Below, one piece after another: positions 1 through 27,095 of a stretch of 64,000 bases of DNA (position 1 is its first letter; each line of letters opens with the position of its first letter). Source of the stretch: Microvelia longipes (Eukaryota > Arthropoda > Insecta > Hemiptera > Veliidae). The stretch is from positions 56,216,608 to 56,280,607 of the forward strand of contig JACMZG010001863.1 in the NCBI GenBank assembly GCA_018340805.1. The letters are read 5' to 3'. Below the pieces are notes generated by a model, which had not been told where the DNA came from, made no database searches, and was given only the letters and a program-made list of their open reading frames with translations. Made by a program: the position numbers and the translations under genes.

Positions 1-56
1 TATGCTGCTAGGACCAAAATTGGACAGAATGCGCTAAAAAACATGAAAGTTTCACA

Positions 57-16192
<16,136 letters not shown>

Positions 16193-16431
16193 TATTTTAA
16201 TTTTAATTTGACTGATTTAACAAAAGCCTTTCACATTGCGATTTCTTTTTCTTGATACATTTTTTTGTGAGAGCAACTGTTTAGCACCTATTTCACTGAG
16301 TGAAGTATGTAATTTGATTGCCTGGGTAGTAAAAATGGCATTTTATAAGTCTGGAAAAAGTATGTACTTTTTTACAGTCTAGACAGCAAAACACTACAAA
16401 ATGTTGTCAGACTCGCTTTCTCAGACAGTAA

Positions 16432-16437
16432 AATAAA
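16432..16437 (+). terminator. EOGT: EOGT polyadenylation signal candidate
   Basis: The first AATAAA after the EOGT stop codon (16190-16192), 240 bp downstream; another lies near 16470. Either would give a short 3' UTR. Confidence 0.5.
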
Positions 16438-16791
16438 CTACCTGACTTAGAGATAAATAATGGTTAATCTGTAATAAATAGTTAAAATGTATTTGTCATT
16501 TGTAGAATACATTTTTGTATTGGCTTTACATTATACTCGTCACACTATATCTTTCGATATGGAAAAAACAGCTGTTTTAATAGCAACAGGTGTCCAACTT
16601 AGGAAAGAAAAAAATACCTACAGGTACTTGGGTGACGTCAAATGATAACAATAGTACAACCCCCCAGTGGGCGTGCTCTAATAAGTTATATCATTAGAAT
16701 TATAACTTAATATAATAATTTATAATTCTAATGCTACTACATAAGGAATTAACAAATGCAATAATTATCTGTGCTGCCGCTAGATAATAAA

Positions 16792-16895
16792 GATGCTGAG
16801 AGCATTTTGTTTTTAACACCACTATATCCTATGTATCCATCGGCAAATGGATACATAGGATATCGTCATTTCAAAAACAAAATGCTGTCAGCATC
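16792..16895. repeat. 104-bp palindrome
   Basis: Arms of about 48 bp (GATGCTGAGAGCATTTTGTT ... CTATGTATCCAT and its reverse complement ending CAGCATC) around a short CGGCAA loop. Preceded by another AT-rich inverted repeat at about 16685-16735. Probably a foldback element; non-coding. Confidence 0.75.
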
Positions 16896-17190
16896 TTGCA
16901 TGCACACACAAAGCCGGTTCGTTGCCATTCTAGACCCAACTCTACAAAAATGTAAACGTCATTAATATAGAAGCAGTGACAGATTAATATCAAGATCAAG
17001 ATGATATTTCTTAAGTTTATTAAACGTATTAGGAAAGGAACACAGCTGTGGAAGTTTCAACGACATGGTCTCTATTTATTTTTGAATTTGAGATGCCGTT
17101 TCACAACTTTTTTTTTATTGTCAATCAATAAATTTTGTAATCGAAGAATCAGCTACCGTCGATACTTGCTGTTGGATATAAATATCCCTG

Positions 17191-17234
17191 GACCGGTTTC
17201 GGCATAACGCCATCATCAGCAGGCGGGGCAACAC
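17191..17234 (-). ncRNA. Penelope-type hammerhead-like motif
   Basis: The minus strand reads CCTG, CTGATGA, T, GGC-GTTAT-GCC, GAAA, CCGG, TC, CAGG. This gives stem I CCTG/CAGG, the full CUGAUGA and GAAA core, a GUC cleavage triplet, and a loopless stem III ACC/GGU. Hammerheads with a vanishing stem III are known from Penelope-like elements. One extra U after CUGAUGA interrupts the normal stem II junction, so activity is doubtful. Confidence 0.45.
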
Positions 17235-17561
17235 TCGAGCTCTCAACTAATAAAGCTAAATCAGTGATTAACTTCTAGTCTCAATGAGCACGACGAGCCC
17301 TCTGAAATTTTGTCTTGGAAGCGGAATGAAGGTGATTGCTAAAAAAAATTGTTGCCAGACTTTCTCATATTCTTCTACATCAATACATTTATTGTTTATA
17401 ATTAGTTATAGTTTTTCCGGGTAGACATTGAATAAATTATAATATAATTCAGATTGAGTATGCAAGAATGATATAAAAAACAATATTAAAAAGTTTTTAA
17501 GTAAAAGAAATGATGAAAATATCGTTAAAAATAATTTGTTTTTAATAGAAAAGTTAAGGTG

Positions 17562-18083
17562 CATTTGCGACGCTTGATCGCTCAGAGCGCTCGGGTCAGT
17601 GTGTGGAGGGAGATGGTGGGGAAAAAAATTCCCCCACCATCGTCAGTGTGATCGTACTGATCACACTTGGTCTCGCAAACGCGTTTTATTCAGGCTTGTG
17701 TGTACAGCTGTTAAGTTATATTACTGTTGTTGTCACAACAACGTAAAATTAAAGATTTTAATTAAAAGTAAAACATATAAATTAAAGAGAAACAGCAGAA
17801 ACACAACACAGAAACAGCACAGCACAGTACATGTGAATATGAAGGTGAGATAAAATTCTGTATTTCCCGCTAAGAAGGTTTCAATTGAATAGGAGTGGGG
17901 AGAAGTGATCGAACTGAACCTGCCGAAAGCACGGTTAGTAGGATCAGTCCCACCACTACTATCCTGGCTTCCCGCTTCTTTTGGCTCCTCCCCCTGGCCA
18001 CGCCTCTGAGCACAATCATGGTAACTAGAATACACCTCTTGTTCAGAACGCTCTGAGCACTTGGGTGTTGCGAATGCACCCAA
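17562..18083. mobile_element. TIR element of unknown superfamily
   Basis: The left end GGTGCATTTGCGAC with CGCTCAGAGCGCTC is mirrored by the right end GCTCTGAGC with GTTGCGAATGCACC at 18047-18083, imperfect inverted termini of about 40 bp. An inner hairpin (ATGGTGGGG / CCCCCACCAT, 17612-17641) is present. The overlapping ORFs here do not resemble any protein I know. No clear target duplication. Confidence 0.5.
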
Positions 18084-18171
18084 GAATATAATGGAAGATA
18101 AGAAGTGCCGCGGGGTGGGTAAAATAACCTGACTCACCCCCACTTACACATCGCCCCCCTTACAGCTGTAG

Positions 18172-18350
18172 GGACCTTTTTATTATTATTATTATTAAAT
18201 TAGTGGTAACTACAATAAGTAGCATCACTTTGTCAGAGAGAGTAAAAATTAAATTAAAATAAGCAAGACTATTTAAATGAGAACTCTTCACAACAATACA
18301 GAGCTTCATTAAGCAGGTAGTTTTTAAGAGAAATCCCGGAGGCAGTTTCA
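18172..18350 (-). pseudogene. LINE 3'-end fragment
   Basis: The minus strand encodes LKNYLLNEALYCCEEFSFK-like residues (with frame wobble near 18340) and ends in an (AAT)n tail at 18180-18197. This matches the FKxxLKxYLLxxAxYxxEEF end typical of LINE reverse transcriptases. Strongly 5'-truncated. Confidence 0.45.
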
Positions 18351-18644
18351 GTAGGTAGCTATCGACTTTGGCAAAAAGCTATCTAGGATCTTCCCCACCT
18401 TTATTACTATTAGCTATCGACTTTATTCATCAATCTAATGGCTTTGTGGTGTGCAGACTTTGTTGTTTTGCTGAGTCTATGTACAGGGGGGGGGGGGGGG
18501 GGTAACGATGCTAAGAGGCTTTTTTTTCCCTTGTAGTGTGTTACAAGTTGCATTTCTAACTTCCAGCTGATTTTTAGTCACATGACCATGTAGAAAGATA
18601 TAGCGCAAGTATAAATACTATGCCTTTTTTAACTATACATATTA

Positions 18645-19040
18645 GACCAAGAGCCCAGGGGTGTTTTGTTAATAAAAAGTGTAATGGCTGCAACTGAACA
18701 AGGATCTGCAATTCTGCCGACTCGTATCTGATGGGTGTCCCAGGCAGAATGCACTCTACAGGTCAAAATTTACCACCCAAGTTAATAAAAAGTGTAATGC
18801 TGGAAACGAGTTTAATTTTTCGTAAATACCTTCCTGAACAAGGATCTGCAATTCTGCCGACTCGTATCAGATGGGTATCCCAGGCAGAACCTTTGACCCC
18901 TAAAGTGCGATCTGCCTGGGACACCCATCCGATACGAGACGGCAGAATTGCAGATCCTTGTTCAGAAGGTATTTCCGAAAATTGAGACCGGTTCCAGCCA
19001 TTACACTTTTTATTAACAAAACACCCCTGGGCTCTTGGAC
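18645..19040. mobile_element. Foldback MITE with TA flanks and internal duplication
   Basis: Near-perfect inverted termini of about 46 bp (GACCAAGAGCCCAGGGGTGT ... AGTGTAATGGCTG on the left; its reverse complement ending GGGCTCTTGGAC on the right), flanked by TA on both sides. The interior carries two direct copies of GAACAAGGATCTGCAATTCT plus one inverted copy, so the whole can fold in two ways. The termini resemble those of the 53805-54518 element (GTCCAAGAGC). Confidence 0.8.
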
Positions 19041-20850
19041 TATATATTTTTGTTATTATTTTTTTTAACTTTTACTTTTAACTCTGATTACTAAGAGCTT
19101 AGCTTGTTACTAGGAGTGAACCGTGGTGCAGAAGTTACTGTCCACTGCTATTGCAATATGTTGACATTTGTAAAGCCAGTGGGCCTGAGCCTGTGTGATG
19201 TTAGTTACACGCCCTACCTCCTATAATAATTAAGGTAGGTTGGGAGGTCAAGGGATCCCATGTGCATTGCGACCAGAGATCTTTTGTACAGTACAAAAGA
19301 GACTACCTCCTATTGCTAACTTTATTTAATTCAAAATTTTATTATAAGATTTGTTTAGAACTATAAGTAATATCTATTAACATTCCATTGATAAGCATTT
19401 GTAATGAAAAAATTCTCAGGTACTCTTAAGATACTTATGTGGTAAATTTTCTGTGATTTCTATTAAACTAATTCTTAAAATGTTTTTCTTTTTTATTTAC
19501 CTCCATAGCTTATTTTATTATTTATTATTGTTATAATAATAATAAATAATAATACAAAATTTAAATTTCTTGAAGACTGCAGTCCTTTATAAATAATATT
19601 AATTTATTTAATAATATTATAATAAATAATAATATTTATATTTATTATTATTTTATTATTCTAGAAAAATGTCACTTATAGTCAAGGACGCCAATGCAAA
19701 AAATGTGACCTTTATGCCTAAAGGTTTAACCAACATCACAAACTCAATCTTAAACAAAATTGATATTCGTTAAAGTGGTATAAAAATGAGAGTTCGGCGT
19801 AGAGACAGTGTTCGGACTCCAACCCTTTACACGGGCCTGACCAAATTCTGCCACTTAGTTCCACCAAATATCCGTATTGCAGCGCTATATATCCCTCCGT
19901 CATTTTAATTTTTCCACCAACTATAACAACCTGTTTAATCGGCTTTTTTTAATTTGTTGTATTCGCAATTCAAAGAGATAGTTGTAAGGTTGGCAATACC
20001 AATGGCGGGAAAACCAATGGGGTGATCAAAAAAAAATTTATCATAGGATTAGCATGGGAGCCGTTGAAAATTCTTCTTTTATTTATTTATTGTTAGTTAA
20101 TTTGTGATAAATGTGATGAAAATTATTAGAACGACCATAGGTACTAAACAAATTGCAAATATTTCGTAGATAAATATTTGGATAATTCCAGGATTTTAAA
20201 TATAGAATCAGGCTCTTATCACTACAGACTTGGATTTGTCCGATTTAACCCAGAAATAATAAAACCTAAACGGATAATTTAAACAAACATATTACAAAAA
20301 GTGAATTCATTGAGTTATTAATTATTTTAGTGCATAAATAAAAATGATTAATAAATTAGAACACCATTACAGTGAAAATCGGCTTCTTATCAGTTAATTT
20401 AAATACCTGTTACAACTAATTTAAACAATTTAATGCAATTAAATGGTAATTTTGTATGTTTGTGCAAACTAAAATGATTTAAAAGTAACATCAATTAACA
20501 ATAAATAATATAAAACACTATATTATGATCTTCATCTTCTTATCACTCAATTTAAATACTCGTGACAACCCATTAAAACGCTATTTTTCAATGAAATTGT
20601 GATTCTACTGAGTTCATACGCCCTAAAATTAGTTAAATTAAAGCACTTTGATAAAAAATTTAAAGAAATAATCGTCACAAATAAGAAAAACCAGAGAATC
20701 CCCATAAGGCCTTTAACAACGATCACCCTTTCGTTATCAATTTCTTATCAGTGACGGTGGCGCTGCTACGGACTTTGAATCGCGAATATGTTAAAAAGGT
20801 GCTCTTTGTTGCTTAGCAATGAATATAAATCAACAGAGCAGTATAGAGAA
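19041..20850. other. Gene-free AT-rich stretch
   Basis: No gene is recognised. 19490-19660 is a run of ATTATT/AATAAT inverted repeats. An ORF at 19668-19775 (35 codons) has no family I recognise. 20100-20700 contains loosely repeated CTTATCA-type segments followed by ATTTAAATAC. Confidence 0.6.
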
Positions 20851-20852
20851 AC

Positions 20853-21158
20853 CATAGAGATATAATTACTAGAGGGGCCTTATAGCTTAAATTGTGAAAC
20901 ATCGAAGAAATAACCTGACCACCTTCGATTATAAATCCAATCAAATAATCAGTACAAAATTACAATAACTTATACAGAAGAATGTTACAAATACAAATCA
21001 AAACAAAAACAATGTGCGGGAAGCCAAATTCAATTGATTTATCACAACCTTAACTCTTGAAGGAGGTTTCAATGAGGTCACACAGAGCCCCAAAAAGATG
21101 TTTCAGGTCTCTTAATGTATTGAGATAGACTATGCCCCCTCTAGTATATATCTCTATG
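20853..21158. mobile_element. MITE family C, copy 1
   Basis: Ends are inverted: CATAGAGATATAATTACTAG on the left and CTAGTATATATCTCTATG on the right. The interior (GTGAAACATCGAAG; AATAACCTGACCAC; TCACACAGAGCCCC) is shared with 28352-28679 and, inverted and truncated, with 27713-27850. Non-coding. Confidence 0.75.
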
Positions 21159-21598
21159 GGAGGAACAACTAATTAATAGAAGGTTTGAAAGCATCCAAAT
21201 CAAATGATATTTACTTGCATAGTAATAATCTTCTCAGAGTTATCTGTGATATTATTAAAAAAACATTTTCTGATCTAATTATCTCTTCTCTGACCTTTGG
21301 TTACTTTCATTTCATTTTTTTTATTTCTTGGTTGGCCTCTAGTCAACTAAAACTACAGAACAGATGAGGGCATGATCAGTTAAAAGAGGGAAAACATTCT
21401 ATTGGTTGATTTTGATTCTTTAAAGGTAACAGGACCAGAATAGACCAATAGAATTCCTTCCTTAAAATTATTTTGATGAGGTATCAACTGATAATAACCT
21501 TTTTTAATGCTCTAAGATTGATAAGTAATGATATTTAATTATCAATGAGCATAATAAACATTATTACCAACTTAGCAAAATAAAACAAAGTCTATAAG

Positions 21599-22987
21599 TC
21601 ACCACCATTTTAATCTGATTTTATAATGATGTAATAAACTAGTAATTAAACAATTAATAAACATATAACAACATAAAATAATAACACTATTGGTATCTTT
21701 CACGTATAGAGTTTTGACAAGAATATTAACTATTCCAGTTAACAAATTGGCGCTTAAGAAAAACACCAGTCCGTTGTAGTTAATCGAGTCTAATATTCTT
21801 GGTATAAACAACACCGAGTCACAGTTTACAACTGAATAAAACAGTTGGAGAGATATTTCAAATAAGAAACAAATAATAATAATGTAAACGCTCATACTGA
21901 GTATCCATAGTACATAAGTAGCGTTAGCAAAACGTCTCGTATTTGGAAAATAAAATTCACTCAAAGATAATAAATATAATAGTGAGCCCAGCAAAATAGT
22001 AAACAATATAAAGTATTTTATCCTATCTTTTACTGTTACTACATTTTTTAATATATCACCTAAAACTAGTGAAAAAAAGAACAAGCTTAAATAACCAGGT
22101 AATGATATTATACCTTCTCTGTTGGCAGTAAATAAATTATCTCTACTTACTGGACTCATAGCCCAATTTTGTAAACCATTTGATAATAAATACTGATGAG
22201 AAATGGTTACTAGTAGAGCTAATATAAAAAGAAAATTATTAAAATATAAGAGCAATATTGAAGAAAATAATTTTACAAAAGCTAACGTAAAGAAGAAATT
22301 CCAATGCACACCATATTCGGATACATGCGTTTGGTAATCGATAGCTTTAATTGAGAATAACCTTACCGCTCCTAAAAACAATAATGGAATTATACTTAAA
22401 AATGTTTTAAATATAAAATTTAATTTATTTTTATTACAAGGAATAAAATGGGTAACGATGCCGTTAGTTACGATGTAAAAACCAACCCCTGTATCCATTA
22501 ACCCATAACCAAAATTTTCAGCTTTGGCAAATCTCCTCGGAAAAATATTAAAATCGACAGCTAAAATACAAATAGCTGTAATTATATTAACTATGGATCT
22601 GAAGTACGTTATGAACGGTTTTTTAAAACTTTTATTCAAATGATCAGGAATCAATGTCGGTTGATTAAAAATAAACAAATAAATTACACAACAAAAATAA
22701 ATAGAAAGAATTCCTATTAAATATTCTAAGGAATAATTACTAAACAAAGTGAAGTTTAGAACTAAACCAACAATAATGACTATGTAATCTAAAATAAATG
22801 ACAATAACTTCTCAGATGTCAGACTTGAAGCAGTTGATAAAGTAAGCAGAGTGTAGATACAGCAGCTGAAAAAAACTAACGGAGGTCCTGATGATATAAG
22901 AATAAAATTTTCAAATATTGTGGTACCATTGTGGTCTCTCATAAACGCTTCATGTAGTTCCTTATAACTTATATTCTTACCAGTCAT
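21599..22987 (-). CDS. PIGW: PIG-W, GPI-anchor inositol acyltransferase
   Basis: A 462-residue, intronless, very hydrophobic protein with about 11-13 predicted membrane spans. PIG-W (yeast GWT1) acylates the inositol of GlcN-PI with acyl-CoA in the ER membrane, an early step of GPI-anchor assembly. Family hallmarks: NGTT with the N-terminal segment FENFILISSGPPLVF (about residues 20-40), FPRRFAKAENFGYGLMDTGV (about 150-170), the conserved TNG following it, and NREGIISLPGYLSLF (about 290-305). Length fits the family (about 500 aa in mammals). Neighbouring DNA is repeat-derived. The start at 22987 is the first ATG and gives the expected NGTT N-terminus. Confidence 0.93.
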   Translation of the reverse strand: MTGKNISYKELHEAFMRDHNGTTIFENFILISSGPPLVFFSCCIYTLLTLSTASSLTSEKLLSFILDYIVIIVGLVLNFTLFSNYSLEYLIGILSIYFCCVIYLFIFNQPTLIPDHLNKSFKKPFITYFRSIVNIITAICILAVDFNIFPRRFAKAENFGYGLMDTGVGFYIVTNGIVTHFIPCNKNKLNFIFKTFLSIIPLLFLGAVRLFSIKAIDYQTHVSEYGVHWNFFFTLAFVKLFSSILLLYFNNFLFILALLVTISHQYLLSNGLQNWAMSPVSRDNLFTANREGIISLPGYLSLFFFSLVLGDILKNVVTVKDRIKYFILFTILLGSLLYLLSLSEFYFPNTRRFANATYVLWILSMSVYIIIICFLFEISLQLFYSVVNCDSVLFIPRILDSINYNGLVFFLSANLLTGIVNILVKTLYVKDTNSVIILCCYMFINCLITSLLHHYKIRLKWW

Positions 22988-23273
22988 TTTTCAGGCTGAA
23001 ATATTAAAATAAAATGCAGGTATAGTAATCATGTTAAATTGTGGCGTATAAAGTATCTTTTAACATCATATTTGAGTTTATAAAATTGTAGAATTGCCAA
23101 CACCTTTTTATTGACGAAAAGTTTCCTACTTCTAAACTCGGCAACTTTGACTGTTCATTCTCTTGTGTAAAATATAAATAAATGAGAAAAATAATATTTC
23201 TTTAAAAAAAGTGACATTAATATGTGGCATGTCCACATCAGGGGGGGGGGTTAACTTAAATGAGGAAAAGTTT

Positions 23274-24012
23274 GGACTCGATTATCGCAAGCTGCTAAAA
23301 ATAACGCTGCGGCGGACCGGTGCGGACAACTTATGAACTAACCCCAATATCTTTCCAAAAATGACTGATTATATTTAAATTTATGAATACCATGACAATT
23401 CTTGGTTATGACAGCTACATTTATTATTATTATAAAATTGATTGTTTTCTGTATGTATTTTTCACAAAAACGGTTCGCCGTTGCATGTTCTGTATTTCCA
23501 AAATTCAGAAACTAAAAGTAAATAGAAACCTTTTTAAAACTTCCAGAGAACGCTAATGATGGCAGATAAGTATATTTTATTTAATTAATTTATTGATTTA
23601 ATCGATTTTATCAGGTAATTACATTTAATCACATGTGCGCATCTCGCCGATGTAATTGAAATACAGGCTGCATTAAATGCCAAAATCTATCTTTTAGCAC
23701 GTGTAAAACTTTAGCCACTATTTCATTATTACCTGATTGAATCAATTAAATTAATAAATTACTTAAATGAAAAACTTAAAAATAATCACAAGTGTTCTGT
23801 GTAAGATTAAAGTGGTAGGGTTAGTTAGAAGTATAACTATACAAAGTATAAAAATTAAATTTCGAACTGACTGTGGGCATAAAGCGGGAAATTAAGACAC
23901 GCCCACTCAATTGAAAGGTAGGTCCACCGCAGCGCTAGCGTCGACCGGAATCCAAATTTTCCCACCATTGAGTCGACAGTCTTGCTGTTTAAGTATCTAT
24001 AGTCTCTGGTCC
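23274..24012. mobile_element. Repeat family D, uninterrupted copy
   Basis: About 740 bp matching 25121-26390 in order: GCAAGCTGCTAAAAAT, ACTAACCCCAATA, CAAAAATGACTGATTATATT, CTAAAAGTAAATAGAA, GCCAAAATCTATCTTTTAGC, GTAGGTCCACCG, and GAATCCAAATTTTCCCACC. Subterminal inverted segments (TAACGCTGCGGCGGAC and GTCCACCGCAGCGCTA) and an inner pair around 23580/23750 suggest a nonautonomous DNA transposon. It contains the empty site (GGTTCGCCGTTG, 23471-23482) for the MITE found in the second copy. Confidence 0.7.
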
Positions 24013-25120
24013 ACATCCTATACGTCATGACATTATGACTTGTAAATATTTATTATTCTTAAAATATAATCAGTCTGAGTTTAGAAGTCGTCCAGATTAT
24101 TTATTGTAGTAAGATAGAGTTAAGATAGTTAAGAACCCACAAATATCTAGAAGTTTGTTAAAGCATTATAATGCTTATCTTCATTAGTAAAAGATAGTAA
24201 GTCATTAGTAAGGGCTTATGACCTTGTAATGTTTACACCTCTATGACATTACCTCAACCAGGGCAATTAATTTTGGCAAAGTATTTAGGTCCATGTTTTT
24301 CTAAATAACAACATAATTACGGATAGGGGTGTTAAAATGGCTCAGTAATGTTGGTAAGCATTGACAAAGTATAATAAAATAAGTCTAAAATAATATTTTA
24401 TTAATTACATTTATATAGGTCTGGTAAACTTTAGTCCGGTCTGTGTTTTAGCACATACCAGCTTTTACATTGAGGAACAACACAAGCAGACATATTAGTC
24501 AATATCAAACATCAATATTTATAGACAAAATAAATAAACGCAGCGACAAAACAAATATAAAAATTATTTTGGTAAATAAACAAAAAAGGTTCTGGAACAC
24601 AAAAAGCACGTGTAAATGGATGTGTCCAGCCATACTAGCTAGACTAGCCCTCTTAGACTGATTCTTCCCTACAAATCGCCACTTTAAGTATTTACACAGT
24701 TGCTATTAACAGTAGAATAACTAGTATTTTATTTAACTTTAAATTATAGAGGAATAGAATTAACAAGTGACATAACTCACTGGAAATATCAAAAGAAGAA
24801 AAGTTTGACCGCTAAGGCTGCTTTAAGCAAATGTTGTAATCTTAGAGTAGGTTATACCAATGTTATGTAGCCTGTCACTTATGAAGGTTACATTTTGTGA
24901 CAGAAATTCGTACAAAAGCAAAAAACTTTTGTTTTTCAGGCACAAAGAAAACAACACAGTGTTTTGTTTCCAAAATATATGATATCTGACAATCTTCTGT
25001 CAGTTACAAAGTGGCTTCCATTATCAAAATTATTGAAAAAACTCAATTTTTTTTTAAATTGATTTTAATAATACACGCCACTATGTAGCAGAGAGGATTA
25101 ACTTTTAATAAGGAAGAGAT
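24013..25120. other. Gene-free stretch
   Basis: AT-rich DNA between the two family D copies. The ORF at 24470-24661 shows no recognisable domain and no splice context. Nothing else is supported. Confidence 0.5.
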
Positions 25121-26390
25121 TATATAGCAAGCTACTAAAAATTAGCACTGCAGTGACCAGTGCTGACAACTTATAAACTAACCCCAATAGATTTCCAAAA
25201 ATGACTGATTATATTTTTATATTTAAATTTATGAATACCATGGCAATTTTTGGTTATGACAGCTACATTTATTGTTATTATAATAATGATTGTTTTATTT
25301 ATTTATTTTCACAAAAATGTTCGCCCAAAGAGACTAAAACTATTAGAGGGAGGATACAACAGCTCTTATCCATTCCTTGATAGCTAGGTTCCTAACAGTA
25401 AATATGGTGACGTCATGTTTAGTCTCTTTAGGGTGTATATGTGTCTCCGATAGAAGTTGTAAGGGAGTGGGGAGTAGTTCGTCTCTCTCTCTAGGGAGAC
25501 TATATTGGGGGTAAGTACAGTTAGGGCACCTATGGAAACTGTCTCACTTACAGACCCCTTATCACTGTGTTAAACGGGTCTGTACTCCCTCTATAGTTTT
25601 AGTCTCTTTGGGTGTATAAATATGTGCTCCGATAGAAGTTGTAAAGGGAGTGGGAAGTATTTGTCTCTCTCTAGGGAGAGACTATAGTAGGGGTAAGTAC
25701 AGTTAGGGCACCTTATGGAAAACTGTCTCACTTCCAGACCCCTTATCACTGTGTTAAATGGGTCCTGTACTCCCTCTAATAGTTTTAGTCTCTTTGTGTT
25801 CGCCGTTGTCATGTTCTGTATTACAAAAATTCAGACACTAAAAGTAAAAAGAAGTCTTTTCAGAACTTCCACAGAAGGCTACTGATGGCAGGTAAGTGTA
25901 AATTTCATTTAATTAATTTATCGATTTAGTCGATTTTATCAGGTAACTGTAAAATCGTAAACTGTAAACTGTAATTTTAATTACATTTAATCACATATGC
26001 ACAGCATCTTGCAGAAGAAATTAAATACAGGCAGCATAAATGCCAAAATCTATCTTTTAGCACGTGTAAAACTTTAGCCACTGTTTCATTATTACCTGAT
26101 AGAATCAATTAAATTAATAAATTACTTGAATGAAAAACTTAAAATTAATCAGAAGTGTTATATGTAAGTTTAAAGACCGTGCGAAGCGATACGGCTAGTT
26201 AGAAGTATAACTATACAAAGACTAAAAAGTTAATTTCAAACTAATTGTGGGCAAAAAGCTGGAAATTAAGACATGCCCACTCAATTAAAAGGTAGGTCCC
26301 CCACCCTGCTAGTGTCGACCAGAATCCAAATTTTCCCACCATTGAGTCGACAGTTCTTACTGTTTAAGTATCCATAGTCCTCTGCTACAT
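25121..26390. mobile_element. Repeat family D, copy interrupted by hAT MITE
   Basis: Second copy of the 23274-24012 repeat. The left part ends with the target sequence at 25318-25325 and the right part resumes at 25797 with the same 8 bases, so a 471-bp insertion separates the halves. The remainder aligns with the first copy to about 26390 (GTTTAAGTATCCATAGTC). Confidence 0.75.
25326..25796 (-). mobile_element. hAT-type MITE with partial tandem duplication
   Basis: Starts CAAAGAGACTAAAACTATTA and ends TAATAGTTTTAGTCTCTTTG. Flanked by an exact 8-bp duplication TGTTCGCC (25318-25325 and 25797-25804), as expected for hAT insertions. The first about 290 bp match the 33359-33647 element in reverse orientation. 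The following about 180 bp repeat its right part again (a second GATAGAAGTTGTAA, GTAAGTACAGTTAGGGC and TTATCACTGTGTTAAA), giving an internal tandem duplication. No coding capacity. Confidence 0.9.
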
Positions 26391-26433
26391 AGTTTTTTGG
26401 GGAGTCTGTTCACTTATTATTCTATTCCACTAT

Positions 26434-27095
26434 ACTTTAAAGTAAAATTATGTAGAAATGCATACAGTAAGGGTGGGGGCGCGGGACACAGTGGTCTAAT
26501 TCCCCCGGAATAAGCTGTTTTAGATGGCTGCTTTAAGTTCACCATTTTCTCCACTAGAGGCAGGTCGGTTCACCTTGTACGTCATATATAAAATAATCAG
26601 TTCTTCATTTTCAGGATTTAAATTATTTAAAGGATCTTAAACAATGTAAAAAACCTTTTATTAATTATTTTAAATGTATGATTTCATAAAATGTTATAAA
26701 ATATAAAATGCTGTGTTATTTAACTAGACCTGATATTCATGATATAACCATTGACGTGAGAAATGTAAAATTATATCATTGCTTATTTATTTGTTTCTTT
26801 TAATGTAAAAAATGCTAAATTTATTTCTTATTTTTAAACAATATAATAACTTATAAACAACTAAAAGTGTTAAGAAAATTTGTCTTATTTACATTCTGGT
26901 TTATAGAGACGTCTCGATTTAAATAAACTGATAACAGTTGTACAAGTGGAAAGTAAAAGAGCTCAGTGCGGTAAGTTGATAGCAACGAGCCCCTGTTTTT
27001 TTAGGAGTACTCACCTCAAACCGGGAGTTGGAACACTGTGTCCCCCACCCCCCACCCCTACTGTATGAATTTCTACATCACTTTACTTTAAAGTA
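26434..27095. mobile_element. Large foldback element (about 660 bp)
   Basis: Inverted arms of about 75 bp: ACTTTAAAGTAAAATTATGT, AGAAATGCATACAGTA, GGGTGGGGG, GGGACACAGTG on the left; the mirror images TACTGTATGAATTTCTACAT and ACTTTAAAGT on the right. The AT-rich centre has no ORF. Just after it, GGGGTTTTTTAAAAACCCC (27109-27127) is a small hairpin. Confidence 0.7.

Noticed and set aside
17733..18143. 136-codon minus-strand ORF
   Set aside because: Spans a transposon-like inverted-repeat element and low-complexity sequence; no domain, and the hydrophobic end is an AT-rich translation.
18485..18502. Run of 18 G as a regulatory G-quadruplex
   Set aside because: An isolated homopolymer in repeat-rich DNA, with length unreliable in assemblies; no gene nearby to regulate.
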